Shown here: positions 1-8,944 of the stretch, piece after piece
Position numbering within the stretch: the first letter of the stretch is position 1
How the letters are laid out: every line of letters begins with the position of its first letter
Origin: Oscillospiraceae bacterium
GTDB lineage: Bacteria; Bacillota; Clostridia; Oscillospirales; Oscillospiraceae
NCBI GenBank assembly: GCA_020025305.1
Contig: JAHHSG010000003.1
Location: 105,881 to 169,880 of the forward strand
Direction: 5' to 3'
DNA length: 64,000 nucleotides
Position numbers and translations under genes: made by a program
The notes under the pieces: model-generated
The model's input: the letters and a program-made list of their open reading frames with translations, nothing else
Database searches by the model: none
Told to the model about the DNA's origin: nothing

Positions 1-843
1 CATATTGTACACCTGACTTGGAATGTTCAGTGCAGCCATAAAGTCAAGTCCCATGTACACGTTGGACAGGGCACGGAACAGACCGAACAGCAGTGCCGCC
101 AATGCGATACGGATGGGCTTCCACTGGCCGAAGATCATCACCGCCAGAGACAGGAAGCCAAAGCCGGCCACGCCGTACTCAAAACGCCACTCGGACACGC
201 CGGCGGTAATAAACACGATACCGCCCAGACCGCCCAGAGCGCCGGAGATCATCACACCGGCCCAGCGCATCTTATAGACGTTAATACCCACACTATCCGC
301 TGCCTGAGGATGCTCACCGCAAGCCATCATGCGCAGCCCGAAACGGGTCTTGTAGAGTGTCACATAAGCAAAGATCAAGGCAACTAAGGTGACCACCATG
401 AACCAGCTAAATTCAAAGCCGCCGATATTCACCAAAAACGCCTGCTTAGGCCCTGCATACTGGATCACGGAGGATACGTCATCGGGGTTCGCCGCCGTAT
501 TGATTGCCTTGACGATGACGGTGGCTGCCGCCACACCCAGCATATTCAGCGCCGTTCCTACAATGGTCTGGTCTGCCTTAAAGTTGATGCAGGCCACCGC
601 CAGCAGCATGGAATACACCACACCCACCAGGGCAGAGACAACCAAGACTGCCAGAATCATAGCGATAGCGGGGCTGCCGTCAGGCATATGGCGCATGGTC
701 AATGCACCGCCCAGAGCGCCCATGATCATGATGCCTTCCAAACCCAGATTGATCACGCCGGAGTGCTCGGCGAAGCAGCCGCCCAAGGCCACAAGAATCA
801 GCACCGAGGAGAAGGTCAATGTATATTGCAGCAGCAGTATCAT
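1..843 (-). CDS. nupQ: Nucleoside ABC transporter permease, NupQ-like (partial, runs off left edge)
   Basis: Inner-membrane permease of a nucleoside ABC importer. The minus frame is open for 281 codons from an ATG at 843 to the window edge with no stop, so the C-terminus is missing. The translation begins MILLLQYTLTFSSVLILVA and contains hydrophobic segments and the family motif INLGLEGIMIMGA near residue 35, as in the YufQ/NupQ group of the BPD_transp_2 family. The start overlaps the stop of the upstream permease (TAATG), which implies translational coupling. Partner genes are the ATPase and BMP lipoprotein upstream. The substrate is inferred from deoC and deoD in the same gene run. Confidence 0.9.
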   Translation of the reverse strand, partial: MILLLQYTLTFSSVLILVALGGCFAEHSGVINLGLEGIMIMGALGGALTMRHMPDGSPAIAMILAVLVVSALVGVVYSMLLAVACINFKADQTIVGTALNMLGVAAATVIVKAINTAANPDDVSSVIQYAGPKQAFLVNIGGFEFSWFMVVTLVALIFAYVTLYKTRFGLRMMACGEHPQAADSVGINVYKMRWAGVMISGALGGLGGIVFITAGVSEWRFEYGVAGFGFLSLAVMIFGQWKPIRIALAALLFGLFRALSNVYMGLDFMAALNIPSQVYNM

Positions 844-1994
844 TACTGATCGCCTCCTTTCTCCTCAGGCGCATCTGCCTGTGATGCCTGCTCTCCAAGT
901 GCCGCTTTCTCCTCGCGCTTGGCAATGCTGGCATTAATGGCATACTTCATAAAGAGCACGAAACCGCACAGATAAATGATAATAGCCGAGATTAGATCGG
1001 AGATCTGTGCACAATACATCGTCTTATCCACATACGCACCACCCACGGTGATATGCTGGATAAAGAAGGAGGACAGGATGGCCCCCACCGGATGCAAACC
1101 ACCCAGGAACGCAGCCGCAATCCCGTTAAAGCCCATGGGGGGTACGGAGGAAGTGCTGCACTGCCACTGCTCATAACCGGTAAGGTACAGCATGGCAGCA
1201 CCCATGCCTGCCAGCGCTCCGCCGATGGCCAGTGTCAGGATAATGTTTCGCTTTTCCGCCATACCGCAGTATTTGGCCGCATTTTTATTGTTGCCCGTTG
1301 CTTTTAACTCGTACCCAAAGCGAGTTTTTTCCAGTACTACCCACACCAGCACCGCACAGACAATCGATAGAGGAATGGCCAGACCCACATACTGGTTGTT
1401 GTTGAAGAGTTTCCCCAGTCCCAGCGATGGCAGCAGAGCGCCTGGATTCTTGGAGGTCAGCAGATATGTATACGGGCTGGTTTCCTCTTTCACCTGCGTC
1501 AGCAGCATATTCACCAGATACAAGGTAATCCAGTTGAGCATAATGCCGGAAATCACCTCGTTGACGTTGCAATAGGATTTCAAAACGCCGCTGATGGCTC
1601 CCAGCAGCGCACCGGCAGCCATCGCCAGCAGCATGCAGACCCACCAAGGCATATTCCAAGCAAGAGCCGCATACAATCCCACGCCAATACCGGCACAATA
1701 CTGCCCGGCAACGCCGATATTGAAAAGCCCCACCTTATAAGCAAAGAGGATGGACAAAGAACACATCAAAAGCGGCGCTGTCTTGACCAATGTATTGCCC
1801 AGATACTTCATCTGCATGGAGGCTTTACTATAGTTCAGGAAGTTCTTCACCACCGCAACGATTGCCTGTCCAGCGCCGGCAGGATTAATGAACAACAGCA
1901 CGATATAGCCCAGCAGCAGTCCCAACAACACACACAGCAAAGACGCCAGCAGTGTCTGCACGCCGCTGCTTTTCAGCGGATTTTTCTTCTTCAT
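843..1994 (-). CDS. nupP: Nucleoside ABC transporter permease, NupP-like
   Basis: 383-residue polytopic permease of the same importer. A first hydrophobic segment lies at about residues 13-35 and several more follow; the motif NVNEVISGIMLNWITLYL and a GGLHPVGAI stretch are typical of the YufP/NupP (BPD_transp_2) family. The C-terminus ends in a short charged cytoplasmic tail. The start codon overlaps the stop of the ATPase gene (ATGA, 1991-1994) and its own stop overlaps the next permease. Together with NupQ it should form the heterodimeric membrane pore. The nucleoside substrate is inferred from family and neighbours; other BMP-type importers carry related ligands. Confidence 0.92.
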   Translation of the reverse strand: MKKKNPLKSSGVQTLLASLLCVLLGLLLGYIVLLFINPAGAGQAIVAVVKNFLNYSKASMQMKYLGNTLVKTAPLLMCSLSILFAYKVGLFNIGVAGQYCAGIGVGLYAALAWNMPWWVCMLLAMAAGALLGAISGVLKSYCNVNEVISGIMLNWITLYLVNMLLTQVKEETSPYTYLLTSKNPGALLPSLGLGKLFNNNQYVGLAIPLSIVCAVLVWVVLEKTRFGYELKATGNNKNAAKYCGMAEKRNIILTLAIGGALAGMGAAMLYLTGYEQWQCSTSSVPPMGFNGIAAAFLGGLHPVGAILSSFFIQHITVGGAYVDKTMYCAQISDLISAIIIYLCGFVLFMKYAINASIAKREEKAALGEQASQADAPEEKGGDQ

Positions 1995-3529
1995 GCCTTC
2001 ACCTCATCTCTCTTGGCACCTGCCATGTAGAGGCCCAATTCCTCCTGCGTCGTGGTCTTGGGATCCAATTCACCGACGATCTCACCCTCATACATGACCA
2101 GAATACGGTCGGGCACATCCATTACCTCGTCTAATTCCAAGGATACCAGCAGCACCGCTTTACCGGCGTCTCGCTGAGCCACCAGCTGCTTATGGATATA
2201 CTCGATGGCTCCCACGTCCAGACCGCGCGTAGGCTGAACAGCCACCAGCAGTTCGGGCTCCTTGTCGATTTCACGAGCCACAATTGCCTTTTGTTGGTTT
2301 CCGCCCGACATACTGCGCGCCGCTGTGATGGGTCCTTGGCCGGAGCGCACATCGTATTGGTCAATCAGCTTTTGCGCATACTTCCGGATGTTATCCCGAC
2401 GCAAAAAGCCCAGCTTATCCGTAAATTCCGGTTCAAAATACCGCTGCAGCACCAGATTGTCCTCCAGCGAATAATCCAATACTAAGCCGTGCTTATGACG
2501 ATCCTCCGGAATATGACTCATGCCCTTGAGGCTGCGATGACGGATGGACGCCTTGGTAATATCCTCACCGCAAAGAGTAATCTTGCCGGCGGAGAGATGC
2601 TCCAGCCCGGTCAAGCCATAAACGAACTCCGTCTGTCCATTGCCATCGATACCGGCAAGGCACACAATCTCGCCCCGGCGCACCTGCAGCGACACGTCCT
2701 TGACCGCGTTATTGTTGTGATTTTTGGAGGGCACGGTCATATGCTGCACGTCCAGCACCACTTCTCCCGGCGCACTGGGCTTCTTGTCCACGTGGAAATT
2801 GACGTTGCGGCCCACCATCATGGCAGACAGCTCCTCCATGGTGGTATTGGCTGTCTCCACGGTGCCGATATACTTGCCCTTGCGCAGCACCGTGCAGCGA
2901 TCGGCCACCGCCATGATCTCCGCCAGCTTATGGGAAATGAAGAGGATCGACTTGCCCTCTGCCGCCAGATTCTTCATGATCACCATCAGCTCGTCGATCT
3001 CCTGCGGCGTCAGAACTGCCGTGGGCTCGTCGAAAATGAGGATCTCATTATCCCGGAAGAGCATCTTTAAGATCTCAGTGCGCTGCTGCATACCCACGGT
3101 AATATCCTCAATCAGGGCATCCGGATCTACCTGAAGACCGTACTTCTCCGAAAGAGCCATTACCTTCTCCCGAGCAATCTTTTTCTGTAAAAATCCACAT
3201 TTTGTGGGTTCTACACCCATAATAATGTTATCCAGCACAGTAAAGCACTCCACCAACTTAAAATGCTGATGCACCATGCCAATGCCCAGTGCATTGGCAT
3301 CGTTGGGGTTCTTGATGGAGACTACCTGTCCATCCTTTTTGATGACACCCTCTTCCGGTTGATAAAGGCCGAAAAGCACGGACATCAGCGTGGACTTGCC
3401 CGCGCCGTTTTCGCCCAACAGCGCATGAATTTCTCCCTTACGCAGCTGCAGCGTAATGTTATCATTGGCGATGATACCTGGGAACTTTTTTGTAATGTTC
3501 AGCATTTCAATGGCATACTGAGTTTCCAA
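1991..3529 (-). CDS. nupO: Nucleoside ABC transporter ATP-binding protein, NupO-like
   Basis: Cytoplasmic ATPase with two tandem ABC domains, as usual for the sugar/nucleoside importer class. The first domain has Walker A GENGAGKST and Walker B LIFDEPTAVL; the second has a degenerate Walker A (GIDGNGQTE) and the signature SGGNQQKAIVAR. I choose a TTG start at 3529: an AGGAGG site sits about 9 bases upstream and the protein then begins LETQYAIEMLNITKKFPG, the normal family N-terminus. The frame stays open upstream to 3622, but that extension lacks family character. The resulting 512 residues is a normal length. Confidence 0.92.
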   Translation of the reverse strand: METQYAIEMLNITKKFPGIIANDNITLQLRKGEIHALLGENGAGKSTLMSVLFGLYQPEEGVIKKDGQVVSIKNPNDANALGIGMVHQHFKLVECFTVLDNIIMGVEPTKCGFLQKKIAREKVMALSEKYGLQVDPDALIEDITVGMQQRTEILKMLFRDNEILIFDEPTAVLTPQEIDELMVIMKNLAAEGKSILFISHKLAEIMAVADRCTVLRKGKYIGTVETANTTMEELSAMMVGRNVNFHVDKKPSAPGEVVLDVQHMTVPSKNHNNNAVKDVSLQVRRGEIVCLAGIDGNGQTEFVYGLTGLEHLSAGKITLCGEDITKASIRHRSLKGMSHIPEDRHKHGLVLDYSLEDNLVLQRYFEPEFTDKLGFLRRDNIRKYAQKLIDQYDVRSGQGPITAARSMSGGNQQKAIVAREIDKEPELLVAVQPTRGLDVGAIEYIHKQLVAQRDAGKAVLLVSLELDEVMDVPDRILVMYEGEIVGELDPKTTTQEELGLYMAGAKRDEVKA

Positions 3530-3673
3530 GTTAAACGCCCTCCTTCCGTTTTCATGGCCCGCACGCGACTCTACGGGGACGGAAACCATGTGTAGAGTAT
3601 AGTATACTATATTTCCTAACATAAATCAAAGTTTATTTGTGGAAATCTCACGGAAAATTAGTCCAATATACGT

Positions 3674-3706
3674 AAAAAAAGAAGACGGGTTCAACCCGTC
3701 TTCTTT
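3674..3706 (-). terminator. Rho-independent terminator after the BMP lipoprotein gene
   Basis: The near-perfect arms GAAGACGGGTT and AACCCGTCTTC are followed on the minus strand by a run of Ts. It lies between the binding-protein gene and the ATPase gene, so it probably acts as a partial terminator that gives more lipoprotein than transporter. Confidence 0.8.
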
Positions 3707-3723
3707 GAAAGCTTTAAAAGCGA

Positions 3724-4923
3724 TTAGCCGCCAATACGGCCCTGATCGTTCACGGTCACGTTGGTGGTGGTGGGCATAGCACTGATGTCATCAGAGACAA
3801 CGATCTTGCCATCCACCATATCCTTCACCATAGCGGCATAGTCGTCCTTGGTGAACTGGTCGTTCCACTGGGTGCTCTCCATGGGGATCTGCACATAGTT
3901 CAGCTCGGGATTCTCGGCGCTGACCAGACCCAGAGTTTCCACCTTGCCGGAGTACTTTCCCCAGTTACCGTTGACGATAACGTCGGTCAGCGTATCAAAG
4001 GTAGCAGGATACAGGCCCTTCATGGCAGAGGTCAGAGTACGGGAGTTGTCAGGATCTTCAGCGGACTGGGCAATCACGGCTGCCTGGTCAGTATCAACGC
4101 CGATGACCTTGGTGCCCTCGACCTTCTTGGAAGCCTCAACAGCAGAGCTGTAGATGCCGCCGCCGCAGGCAAACACCACCTGAGTGCCGCCGGCATACCA
4201 GGTATCCATCACAGCAGTGATGTCGGGGTTGCCGCTGAATGCATTACCATAGATGAAGTTCAGTTCGACTTTCTTATCCAGCTCCTTGGCAGCGGCATCC
4301 ATACCCTGGATGTAGCCGTAGCCGTAACGCTGCACAGCGGGAACGGCCATACCGCCCAGGAAGCCCAGCTTCTCATAGCCCAGCTTCACAGCAGCGTAGC
4401 CGGCCATGTAGCCGCACAGCTCTTCCTGATACACGCAGGCATAGACGTTGGCAGCAACGTGGGGCTCGTTGGCAGGATCGATCAGATCGGTGCGGTTGCC
4501 CTTATCATCGTGGTTATAGAAGTTGTCCTCGATGTCAAACTGGCTGACGTCCAGAGCGATGAACTTCACCTCGGGATACTCATCCTGCACCTCAACAATG
4601 GCGCCGGCAAAAGCGAAGCCGGGCATCACGATGACGGTGTAACCCTCATCGACAGCCTGTTCAATCATAGCCACACGGTCAGCGGTGTTATCGCCAGCGG
4701 GCTTTTTGTAGGTGAACTCCACATTGTTCTTCTCGGCAAATGCCTTGCAGGCCTCGTAAGTGGTCTGGTTGAAGGACTGGTCGGTGATGTCACCATAGTC
4801 GGTGATCATCGCAACCTTATCGGTTACGGTTTCCTTGTCCTTGTCCCCGTTATCCGTGCCGCCGCAGGCGACCAGACTCAGGGCCATAATGAGAGCAAGA
4901 ATCAGTGCAAGAAACTTTTTCAT
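3724..4923 (-). CDS. nupN: BMP-family nucleoside-binding lipoprotein
   Basis: Substrate-binding lipoprotein of the ABC importer, anchored outside the membrane. The ATG at 4923 gives a signal peptide MKKFLALILALIMALSLVAC with lipobox Cys20, then an acidic linker and a Bmp (PnrA/TmpC-like) domain with motifs KVAMITDYGDITDQSFNQ and YGNAFSGNP. The frame is open upstream to 4968, but an AGGAAAGG site fits the ATG at 4923. At 399 residues it is slightly longer than average for the family. The ligand is probably a purine or other nucleoside, inferred from the deoD and deoC genes upstream. Confidence 0.92.
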   Translation of the reverse strand: MKKFLALILALIMALSLVACGGTDNGDKDKETVTDKVAMITDYGDITDQSFNQTTYEACKAFAEKNNVEFTYKKPAGDNTADRVAMIEQAVDEGYTVIVMPGFAFAGAIVEVQDEYPEVKFIALDVSQFDIEDNFYNHDDKGNRTDLIDPANEPHVAANVYACVYQEELCGYMAGYAAVKLGYEKLGFLGGMAVPAVQRYGYGYIQGMDAAAKELDKKVELNFIYGNAFSGNPDITAVMDTWYAGGTQVVFACGGGIYSSAVEASKKVEGTKVIGVDTDQAAVIAQSAEDPDNSRTLTSAMKGLYPATFDTLTDVIVNGNWGKYSGKVETLGLVSAENPELNYVQIPMESTQWNDQFTKDDYAAMVKDMVDGKIVVSDDISAMPTTTNVTVNDQGRIGG

Positions 4924-5061
4924 AATTCTCAATACCTTTCCTTTCATAAGTAATGGACATAAATCCATTTATTGTATTGTAACAAACTTTTTCACTAAAG
5001 GCAAGGTTTTTTCCTGTCTAAATGCACTAAAGCAATAAAACCTCACAAAAATTTCCACAAA

Positions 5062-5093
5062 AATAGGGCAGATGCAGGTACATCCGCCCTATT
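5062..5093 (-). terminator. Rho-independent terminator after deoD
   Basis: Stem AATAGGGC...GCCCTATT with one mismatch and a loop around TACCTG, followed on the minus strand by a T-rich tract. It separates deoC-deoD from the transporter genes. Confidence 0.8.
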
Positions 5094-5102
5094 CTCCCTA
5101 TT

Positions 5103-5819
5103 TTACTTGCTTGCCATCTTCACAGCCGTTTCCAGAGCAATCTTCATCATATTGGTGAACGTGTTCTGTCGGTCATCGGGACTCAGCTCCTCGCCGGTGA
5201 CCAGATTGTCAGAGATAGAGCAGATGGCCAGTGCTCTCTTTCCGGTATAGGCTGCGTTGCAGTAAAGTCCTGCAGCCTCCATTTCCACCGCCATCACGCC
5301 CATCTTCATGAACCGATCATTGCGCTTTGCAGCGTCATAGAAGGTATCGGACGAATAGAGATTCCCCACAGGCATCTTCACACCCAGTTCCTTGGCAGAC
5401 TCCACCGCAGCCATCAACAACTCGAAATCGGCAATGGGGGCAAACGTACCGCCCAGCTCATACTGGTCTGCGTAGTTGGAATTGGTGCAGGCACCCATAC
5501 CGGCCACCACACTGCCCAGCTCCAGATCGGCGCGCATGGCACCGGCGCTGCCCACACGGATGATATTCTCCACATCGTACTGGGTAAAAAGTTCATAGGA
5601 ATAGATCCCGATCGAAGGGATGCCCATGCCGGAAGCCATCACGGAAACAGGGACACCCTTGTAGGTGCCGGTGTAACCCTGCACACCGCGGACATTGTTC
5701 ACCAGCTCCGGATTGTCCAGAAAGTTTTCCGCAATAAATTTAGCCCGCAGAGGATCGCCGGGCATGAGCACAGTTTTGGCAAAAGCGCCCTTTGCAGCGC
5801 TGTTATGAGGGGTAGGCAT
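5103..5819 (-). CDS. deoD: Purine-nucleoside phosphorylase, DeoD type
   Basis: Cleaves purine (deoxy)nucleosides with phosphate to free base and (deoxy)ribose-1-phosphate. The 238-residue length and the N-terminus with HNSAAKGAFAKTVLMPGDP and LRAKFIAENFL are typical of the hexameric DeoD class. RVGSAGAM, VEMEAAGLY and the SISDNL stretch carrying the catalytic Asp are all present. It lies 19 bases after deoC on the same strand. With the downstream importer it forms an uptake-and-phosphorolysis module, and deoxyribose products can be passed to DeoC. Confidence 0.95.
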   Translation of the reverse strand: MPTPHNSAAKGAFAKTVLMPGDPLRAKFIAENFLDNPELVNNVRGVQGYTGTYKGVPVSVMASGMGIPSIGIYSYELFTQYDVENIIRVGSAGAMRADLELGSVVAGMGACTNSNYADQYELGGTFAPIADFELLMAAVESAKELGVKMPVGNLYSSDTFYDAAKRNDRFMKMGVMAVEMEAAGLYCNAAYTGKRALAICSISDNLVTGEELSPDDRQNTFTNMMKIALETAVKMASK

Positions 5820-5838
5820 ACAATTTATTCTCCTTTTC

Positions 5839-6501
5839 TTATTCTTCCATGGCTTTGACAGCCTTCACAATGCGGGAGGTGCCCAGACGATCTGCTCCCA
5901 GCGCCAAAAAGTCTCTGGCATCGTCCAGATTTGCAATGCCACCGGCCGCCTTGATCTTGACATGGGGAGCCACATTTGCCTTGAAAAGGGCCACATCTTC
6001 CCGGGTAGCTCCGCCGCCGCCAAAGCCGGTGGAGGTCTTGATATACTCTGCGCCGGACTCACTGACCACGCGGCACATCTCCTTCTTCTCCTCATCCGTG
6101 AGCAGGCACGTTTCGATGATGACCTTCAGCAGCTTGCCGCCGCAGGCCGCCTTGACCTGACGGATCTCGTCGAGCACCTTGTCATAAAGGCCATCCTTGA
6201 CCCAACCGATGTTGATGACCATGTCAATCTCTGCCGCGCCGTTTTCCACAGCATCCCGTGTCTCGGCACACTTGGCTGCCGTGGTGGAATAGCCATTGGG
6301 GAATCCGATCACCGTGCAGATGGGCAGTTTGCCCGCCACATAGTCGGCAGCCTGCTTCACATAGGAGGCGGGGATGCATGCGCTGGCGCAGCCGTACTTG
6401 ATACCGTCATCGCAGATGACGCGAATTTCTTCCCACGTAGCCCCCTGCGTCAGCAGTGTATGATCTACCTTGGCGAGGATCGCCTGCAGTTCCTGATTCA
6501 T
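5839..6501 (-). CDS. deoC: Deoxyribose-phosphate aldolase
   Basis: Class I aldolase that splits 2-deoxyribose-5-phosphate to acetaldehyde and glyceraldehyde-3-phosphate. 220 residues. The Schiff-base lysine lies in YIKTSTGFGGGGAT, the second active-site lysine in KIKAAGGIAN, and the LLKVIIETCLL strand is conserved. It is the first gene of the nucleoside operon, with an AAAAGGAG site before the ATG. The context with deoD and a nucleoside importer supports deoxynucleoside catabolism. Confidence 0.95.
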   Translation of the reverse strand: MNQELQAILAKVDHTLLTQGATWEEIRVICDDGIKYGCASACIPASYVKQAADYVAGKLPICTVIGFPNGYSTTAAKCAETRDAVENGAAEIDMVINIGWVKDGLYDKVLDEIRQVKAACGGKLLKVIIETCLLTDEEKKEMCRVVSESGAEYIKTSTGFGGGGATREDVALFKANVAPHVKIKAAGGIANLDDARDFLALGADRLGTSRIVKAVKAMEE

Positions 6502-6529
6502 ATTTCATACTCCTTTTGGGTTGTTTATT

Positions 6530-6577
6530 TGACCGTTGGATTTCATAGAGTGTATCACAGTTTCGGTCATATGTAAA
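6530..6577 (-). promoter_or_regulatory. Probable deoC promoter with operator-like inverted repeat
   Basis: On the minus strand TTTACA (6577-6572), a 17-base spacer and TACACT (6554-6549) form a plausible promoter. It is overlapped by the inverted hexamers TGACCG (6530-6535) and CGGTCA (6564-6569), which could bind a repressor. No deoR-type regulator is in the window. Confidence 0.4.
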
Positions 6578-6643
6578 CAAAAAAGCCGCATATCTACATA
6601 ATTCAGCCACATATTGCAGAAAAAGCCTTGCCTCCCCTCCCTC

Positions 6644-6672
6644 TTGACGGAATACACTTTTTGTACTATGAT
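6644..6672 (+). promoter_or_regulatory. Promoter of the FMN riboswitch-ribU transcript
   Basis: TTGACG (-35), a 17-base spacer and TATGAT (-10) lie about 20 bases before the first helix of the FMN riboswitch, the expected distance for a transcription start. Confidence 0.75.
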
Positions 6673-6694
6673 AATTCCAGAAGTTCATATGGAA

Positions 6695-6814
6695 ACGTCT
6701 TTGGGGCAGGGTGCAATTCCCGACCGATGGTACAGTCCATGAACCTCCGCTGCAGCGGAGGCCGATCCGGTGGAATTCCGGAACCGACGGTATAGTCCGG
6801 ATGAGAAAAGACGA
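6695..6814 (+). promoter_or_regulatory. FMN riboswitch (RFN element)
   Basis: The conserved core blocks are all present: GGGGCAGGGTG, AATTCCCGACCG, GGTACAGTCCATGAAC, the CCGGTGGAATTCCGG arm, and ACCGACGGTATAGTCCGGATGAGA. Outer helix P1 pairs CGTCTT (6696-6701) with AAGACG (6808-6813). It is followed by a terminator and ribU, so FMN should switch off expression of the riboflavin transporter by premature termination. Confidence 0.97.
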
Positions 6815-6873
6815 AATCCTTTTTTGCGGGGATTCGTACCTTTTGGTGCGCCTTTCTGCCTGCCTGAAGTATT

Positions 6874-6913
6874 TCCCGAAGCTGTTTTCCTGTTGGCTTC
6901 GGGATTTTATTTT
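6874..6913 (+). terminator. Riboswitch-controlled terminator before ribU
   Basis: TCCCGAAGC pairs with GCTTCGGGA around a 13-base loop and is followed by TTTTATTTT. It lies between the FMN aptamer and the ribU ribosome-binding site, the expected place for an expression platform. Confidence 0.88.
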
Positions 6914-6926
6914 GGGAGGCCCGAAA

Positions 6927-7586
6927 ATGAACACAGAAAAAACCGTGCCAATGGCATCTGCACCACAGCGCACACACCACAGGCAATCCGTAGAAATACG
7001 CCGCCTGAGCATGGCCGCCATGCTGGGTGCTGTAGCCTTTGCGCTCATGTACTTTAACTTCTCGATCCCCATCATCTCTCTTTTTGCCCAGTTTGATCTC
7101 TCCGCCCTGCCGGAGCTGTTGGGCGGCTTTATCTTAGGCCCCGTAGGTGCCGTTTTGATTGTGGTGGTAAAGATCACCCTGATCCTGGTATTCAAAGGCA
7201 CCACTTCCATGTTCACCGGCGAGGTGCAGAATTTTCTGCTCTCCATGGCCTACGTCCTGCCCGCCGTTTTTTATTACCGCCGCCACCGCACTAAGAAGGG
7301 TGCCGGCATCGGGCTGCTGCTTGGCAGTTTGTGCAGCATTGTGGTGGCCGTTTTCACGAACCTCTACCTGATCTTCCCCGCTTACATCTATCTGAGTACC
7401 GGTCAGTTGAACTGGGACAACATCATCGCCATGTGCCATGATGTCAACCCCTGGATCAAGGACATCCCCACCTTTGCCGCCTTTTCCGTGGTACCTTTCA
7501 ACATCGTTTCCCGGACACTCACATCGGTATTGGCTTTTATCACCTACAAAAAGATCAGCGTCCCGCTGAAAAAATTGATCCAATAA
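6927..7586 (+). CDS. ribU: Riboflavin ECF transporter S component
   Basis: Membrane substrate-binding subunit for riboflavin uptake, working with a shared ECF energizing module that is not in this window. The 219-residue protein has about six hydrophobic segments starting at LSMAAMLGAVAFALMYF and the RibU-like stretch FDLSALPELLGGFILGPV. The ATG at 6927 follows a GGGAGG site; the frame is open upstream, but that part is the riboswitch. The upstream FMN riboswitch makes the substrate assignment strong. Confidence 0.95.
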   Translation: MNTEKTVPMASAPQRTHHRQSVEIRRLSMAAMLGAVAFALMYFNFSIPIISLFAQFDLSALPELLGGFILGPVGAVLIVVVKITLILVFKGTTSMFTGEVQNFLLSMAYVLPAVFYYRRHRTKKGAGIGLLLGSLCSIVVAVFTNLYLIFPAYIYLSTGQLNWDNIIAMCHDVNPWIKDIPTFAAFSVVPFNIVSRTLTSVLAFITYKKISVPLKKLIQ

Positions 7587-7599
7587 GGAGAGCTTTTTT

Positions 7600-8085
7600 A
7601 TGAATTTCAGCAAAAATAAAGACATCACCTTTGACCAGGCTGTGGACATCATGTTCCAAAAGCTGGGCGACTGGAAGATTATGGCACTGGCCAGCTCTGT
7701 CAACGACTACGTGATGGTGCGCAATGTCAGCTGCCTTTTCTATGATAACAAAGTCTATTTTAAAACGGACAAGAATTTCCGCAAGACACAGCAGCTGTTC
7801 CAGAACCCGCAGGTGGCCCTGTGCTGGAGCGGTGTGCAGATCGAGGGGCTGGCCGCCAACAAGGGGCTGGTCATCGACGAGCCGGATCGCCGCTTTGAGA
7901 CGCTCTACAAGAAGTTCCTGTGGGGCAGCTACAACAAGTATTCCCACGAGTCAGATGAAATTATCATCGAAATCACCCCCAAGTTTGTGGAGGTCTGGGA
8001 CACCAGCGAGGACAACTATGCCTTCCAGCTGTTTCTGGACTTTGATAAGCACACTGTGGAAGTCAAGCAGTACGATCAGCGTTGA
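7600..8085 (+). CDS. Pyridoxamine 5'-phosphate oxidase-family flavoprotein
   Basis: 161-residue protein of the split beta-barrel FMN-binding fold. It starts with a helix MNFSKNKDITFDQAVDIMF, followed by the barrel strands WKIMALASSVNDYVMVRNV and VYFKTDKNFRKTQQLFQNPQ, as in small general-stress/PNPOx-like proteins. The catalytic role is not known; candidates are flavin or F420-like reductases. It follows ribU by 13 bases with an AGGAGAG site, so it is probably on the riboswitch-controlled transcript, which fits a flavin-dependent protein. I see no reason to call it a true PdxH. Confidence 0.8.
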   Translation: MNFSKNKDITFDQAVDIMFQKLGDWKIMALASSVNDYVMVRNVSCLFYDNKVYFKTDKNFRKTQQLFQNPQVALCWSGVQIEGLAANKGLVIDEPDRRFETLYKKFLWGSYNKYSHESDEIIIEITPKFVEVWDTSEDNYAFQLFLDFDKHTVEVKQYDQR

Positions 8086-8112
8086 TCAGGCACATCTTTT
8101 GGAGGTAACACC

Positions 8113-8775
8113 GTGAGTTTTCCCGCCCCTTCCCCGACCCAGCCCCCTATCGCGAGTCGGCTCTTTTCCAACTATCAAGAGTTTTTGCAGCTGCAGCATC
8201 TATATAACGCCGCCATCCGGGAAATCCAGACGCGGCTGGAGGTGTTGAACGACGAGTTTCGTGTCACCTATGAGCGCAGCCCCATTCACCACATCGAAAG
8301 CCGATTAAAAACCACCGAGAGCATCGTGGAAAAGCTGGAGCGCAAGGGGCTTCCCATCACTATTGAGACCGCCAAGGCACGGCTCAACGACATTGGCGGT
8401 ATCCGCATTGTGTGCAACTACATTGACGATGTATATGCTGTGGAGAAGATGCTCCTGCGGCAGGCGGACATCGAACTTGTGAAGCGGCAGGACTACATTG
8501 CCCAACCAAACTACAACGGCTACCGCTCTCTCCATCTGGATATGCGGGTACCGGTCAATCTTTCTTCCCGCACCGAGTCAGTGCTGGTTGAAATCCAGAT
8601 CCGATCCGTAGCCATGGATTTCTGGGCAAGCTTGGAGCACGACCTCCGCTACAAAGCGGACAAGGCCACTCTGCCGGAGGGGATCAATGAAGAGATGCTC
8701 CAGTGCGCCGATGAGATTGCCATCATCGACCGCAAGATGCAGGATATGTATGACCGCATCCAAGCGGCCAAATAA
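8113..8775 (+). CDS. relQ: Small alarmone synthetase, RelQ-type GTP pyrophosphokinase
   Basis: Cytoplasmic (p)ppGpp synthetase with only the RelA/SpoT synthetase domain; there are no hydrolase, TGS or ACT domains at 220 residues. Recognisable stretches are RLNDIGGIRIVCNYIDDVY, QDYIAQPNYNGYRSLHLDM and LVEIQIRSVAMDFWASLEH, which carry the ATP/GTP-binding and catalytic residues. The start is GTG at 8113, 7 bases after a GGAGGT site at 8101. It lies 27 bases downstream of the flavoprotein gene and may share its transcript. Confidence 0.93.
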   Translation: MSFPAPSPTQPPIASRLFSNYQEFLQLQHLYNAAIREIQTRLEVLNDEFRVTYERSPIHHIESRLKTTESIVEKLERKGLPITIETAKARLNDIGGIRIVCNYIDDVYAVEKMLLRQADIELVKRQDYIAQPNYNGYRSLHLDMRVPVNLSSRTESVLVEIQIRSVAMDFWASLEHDLRYKADKATLPEGINEEMLQCADEIAIIDRKMQDMYDRIQAAK

Positions 8776-8849
8776 TCCGCAAAAAGGGGACACCGCCCGA
8801 AAGCGCCCTGCATAGGGACAACTTAATACCGCACAGAGCGTCACAAAGT

Positions 8850-8897
8850 GGGAGATGGGGAAGCACAGAGCGTGTTTCCCCATCTCCCGGTATTTTT
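8850..8897 (+). terminator. Rho-independent terminator after relQ
   Basis: GGGAGATGGGGAA pairs with TTCCCCATCTCCC around a loop with GCACAGAGCGTG, followed by GGTATTTTT. It ends the plus-strand ribU-relQ unit before the convergent CRISPR locus. Confidence 0.85.
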
Positions 8898-8903
8898 GAT
8901 GAA

Positions 8904-8933
8904 ATCGGGGTGTACGAATTCGTACACCCCGAT
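8904..8933. repeat. Perfect 30-bp palindrome beside the CRISPR array
   Basis: ATCGGGGTGTACGAA is followed immediately by its exact reverse complement. It sits 11 bases past the leader-distal end of the array; on the minus strand it is followed by TTTC, so it may terminate the CRISPR transcript or mark the locus edge. Confidence 0.7.
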
Positions 8934-8944
8934 CAGGAGGTAAG

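Noticed and set aside
3530..3622. N-terminal extension of the transporter ATPase
   Set aside because: A strong ribosome site points to the TTG at 3529, and the extension lacks family sequence.
7600..8085. Calling the flavoprotein PdxH
   Set aside because: Only the general PNPOx-like fold is visible; linkage to ribU argues for a general flavoprotein.
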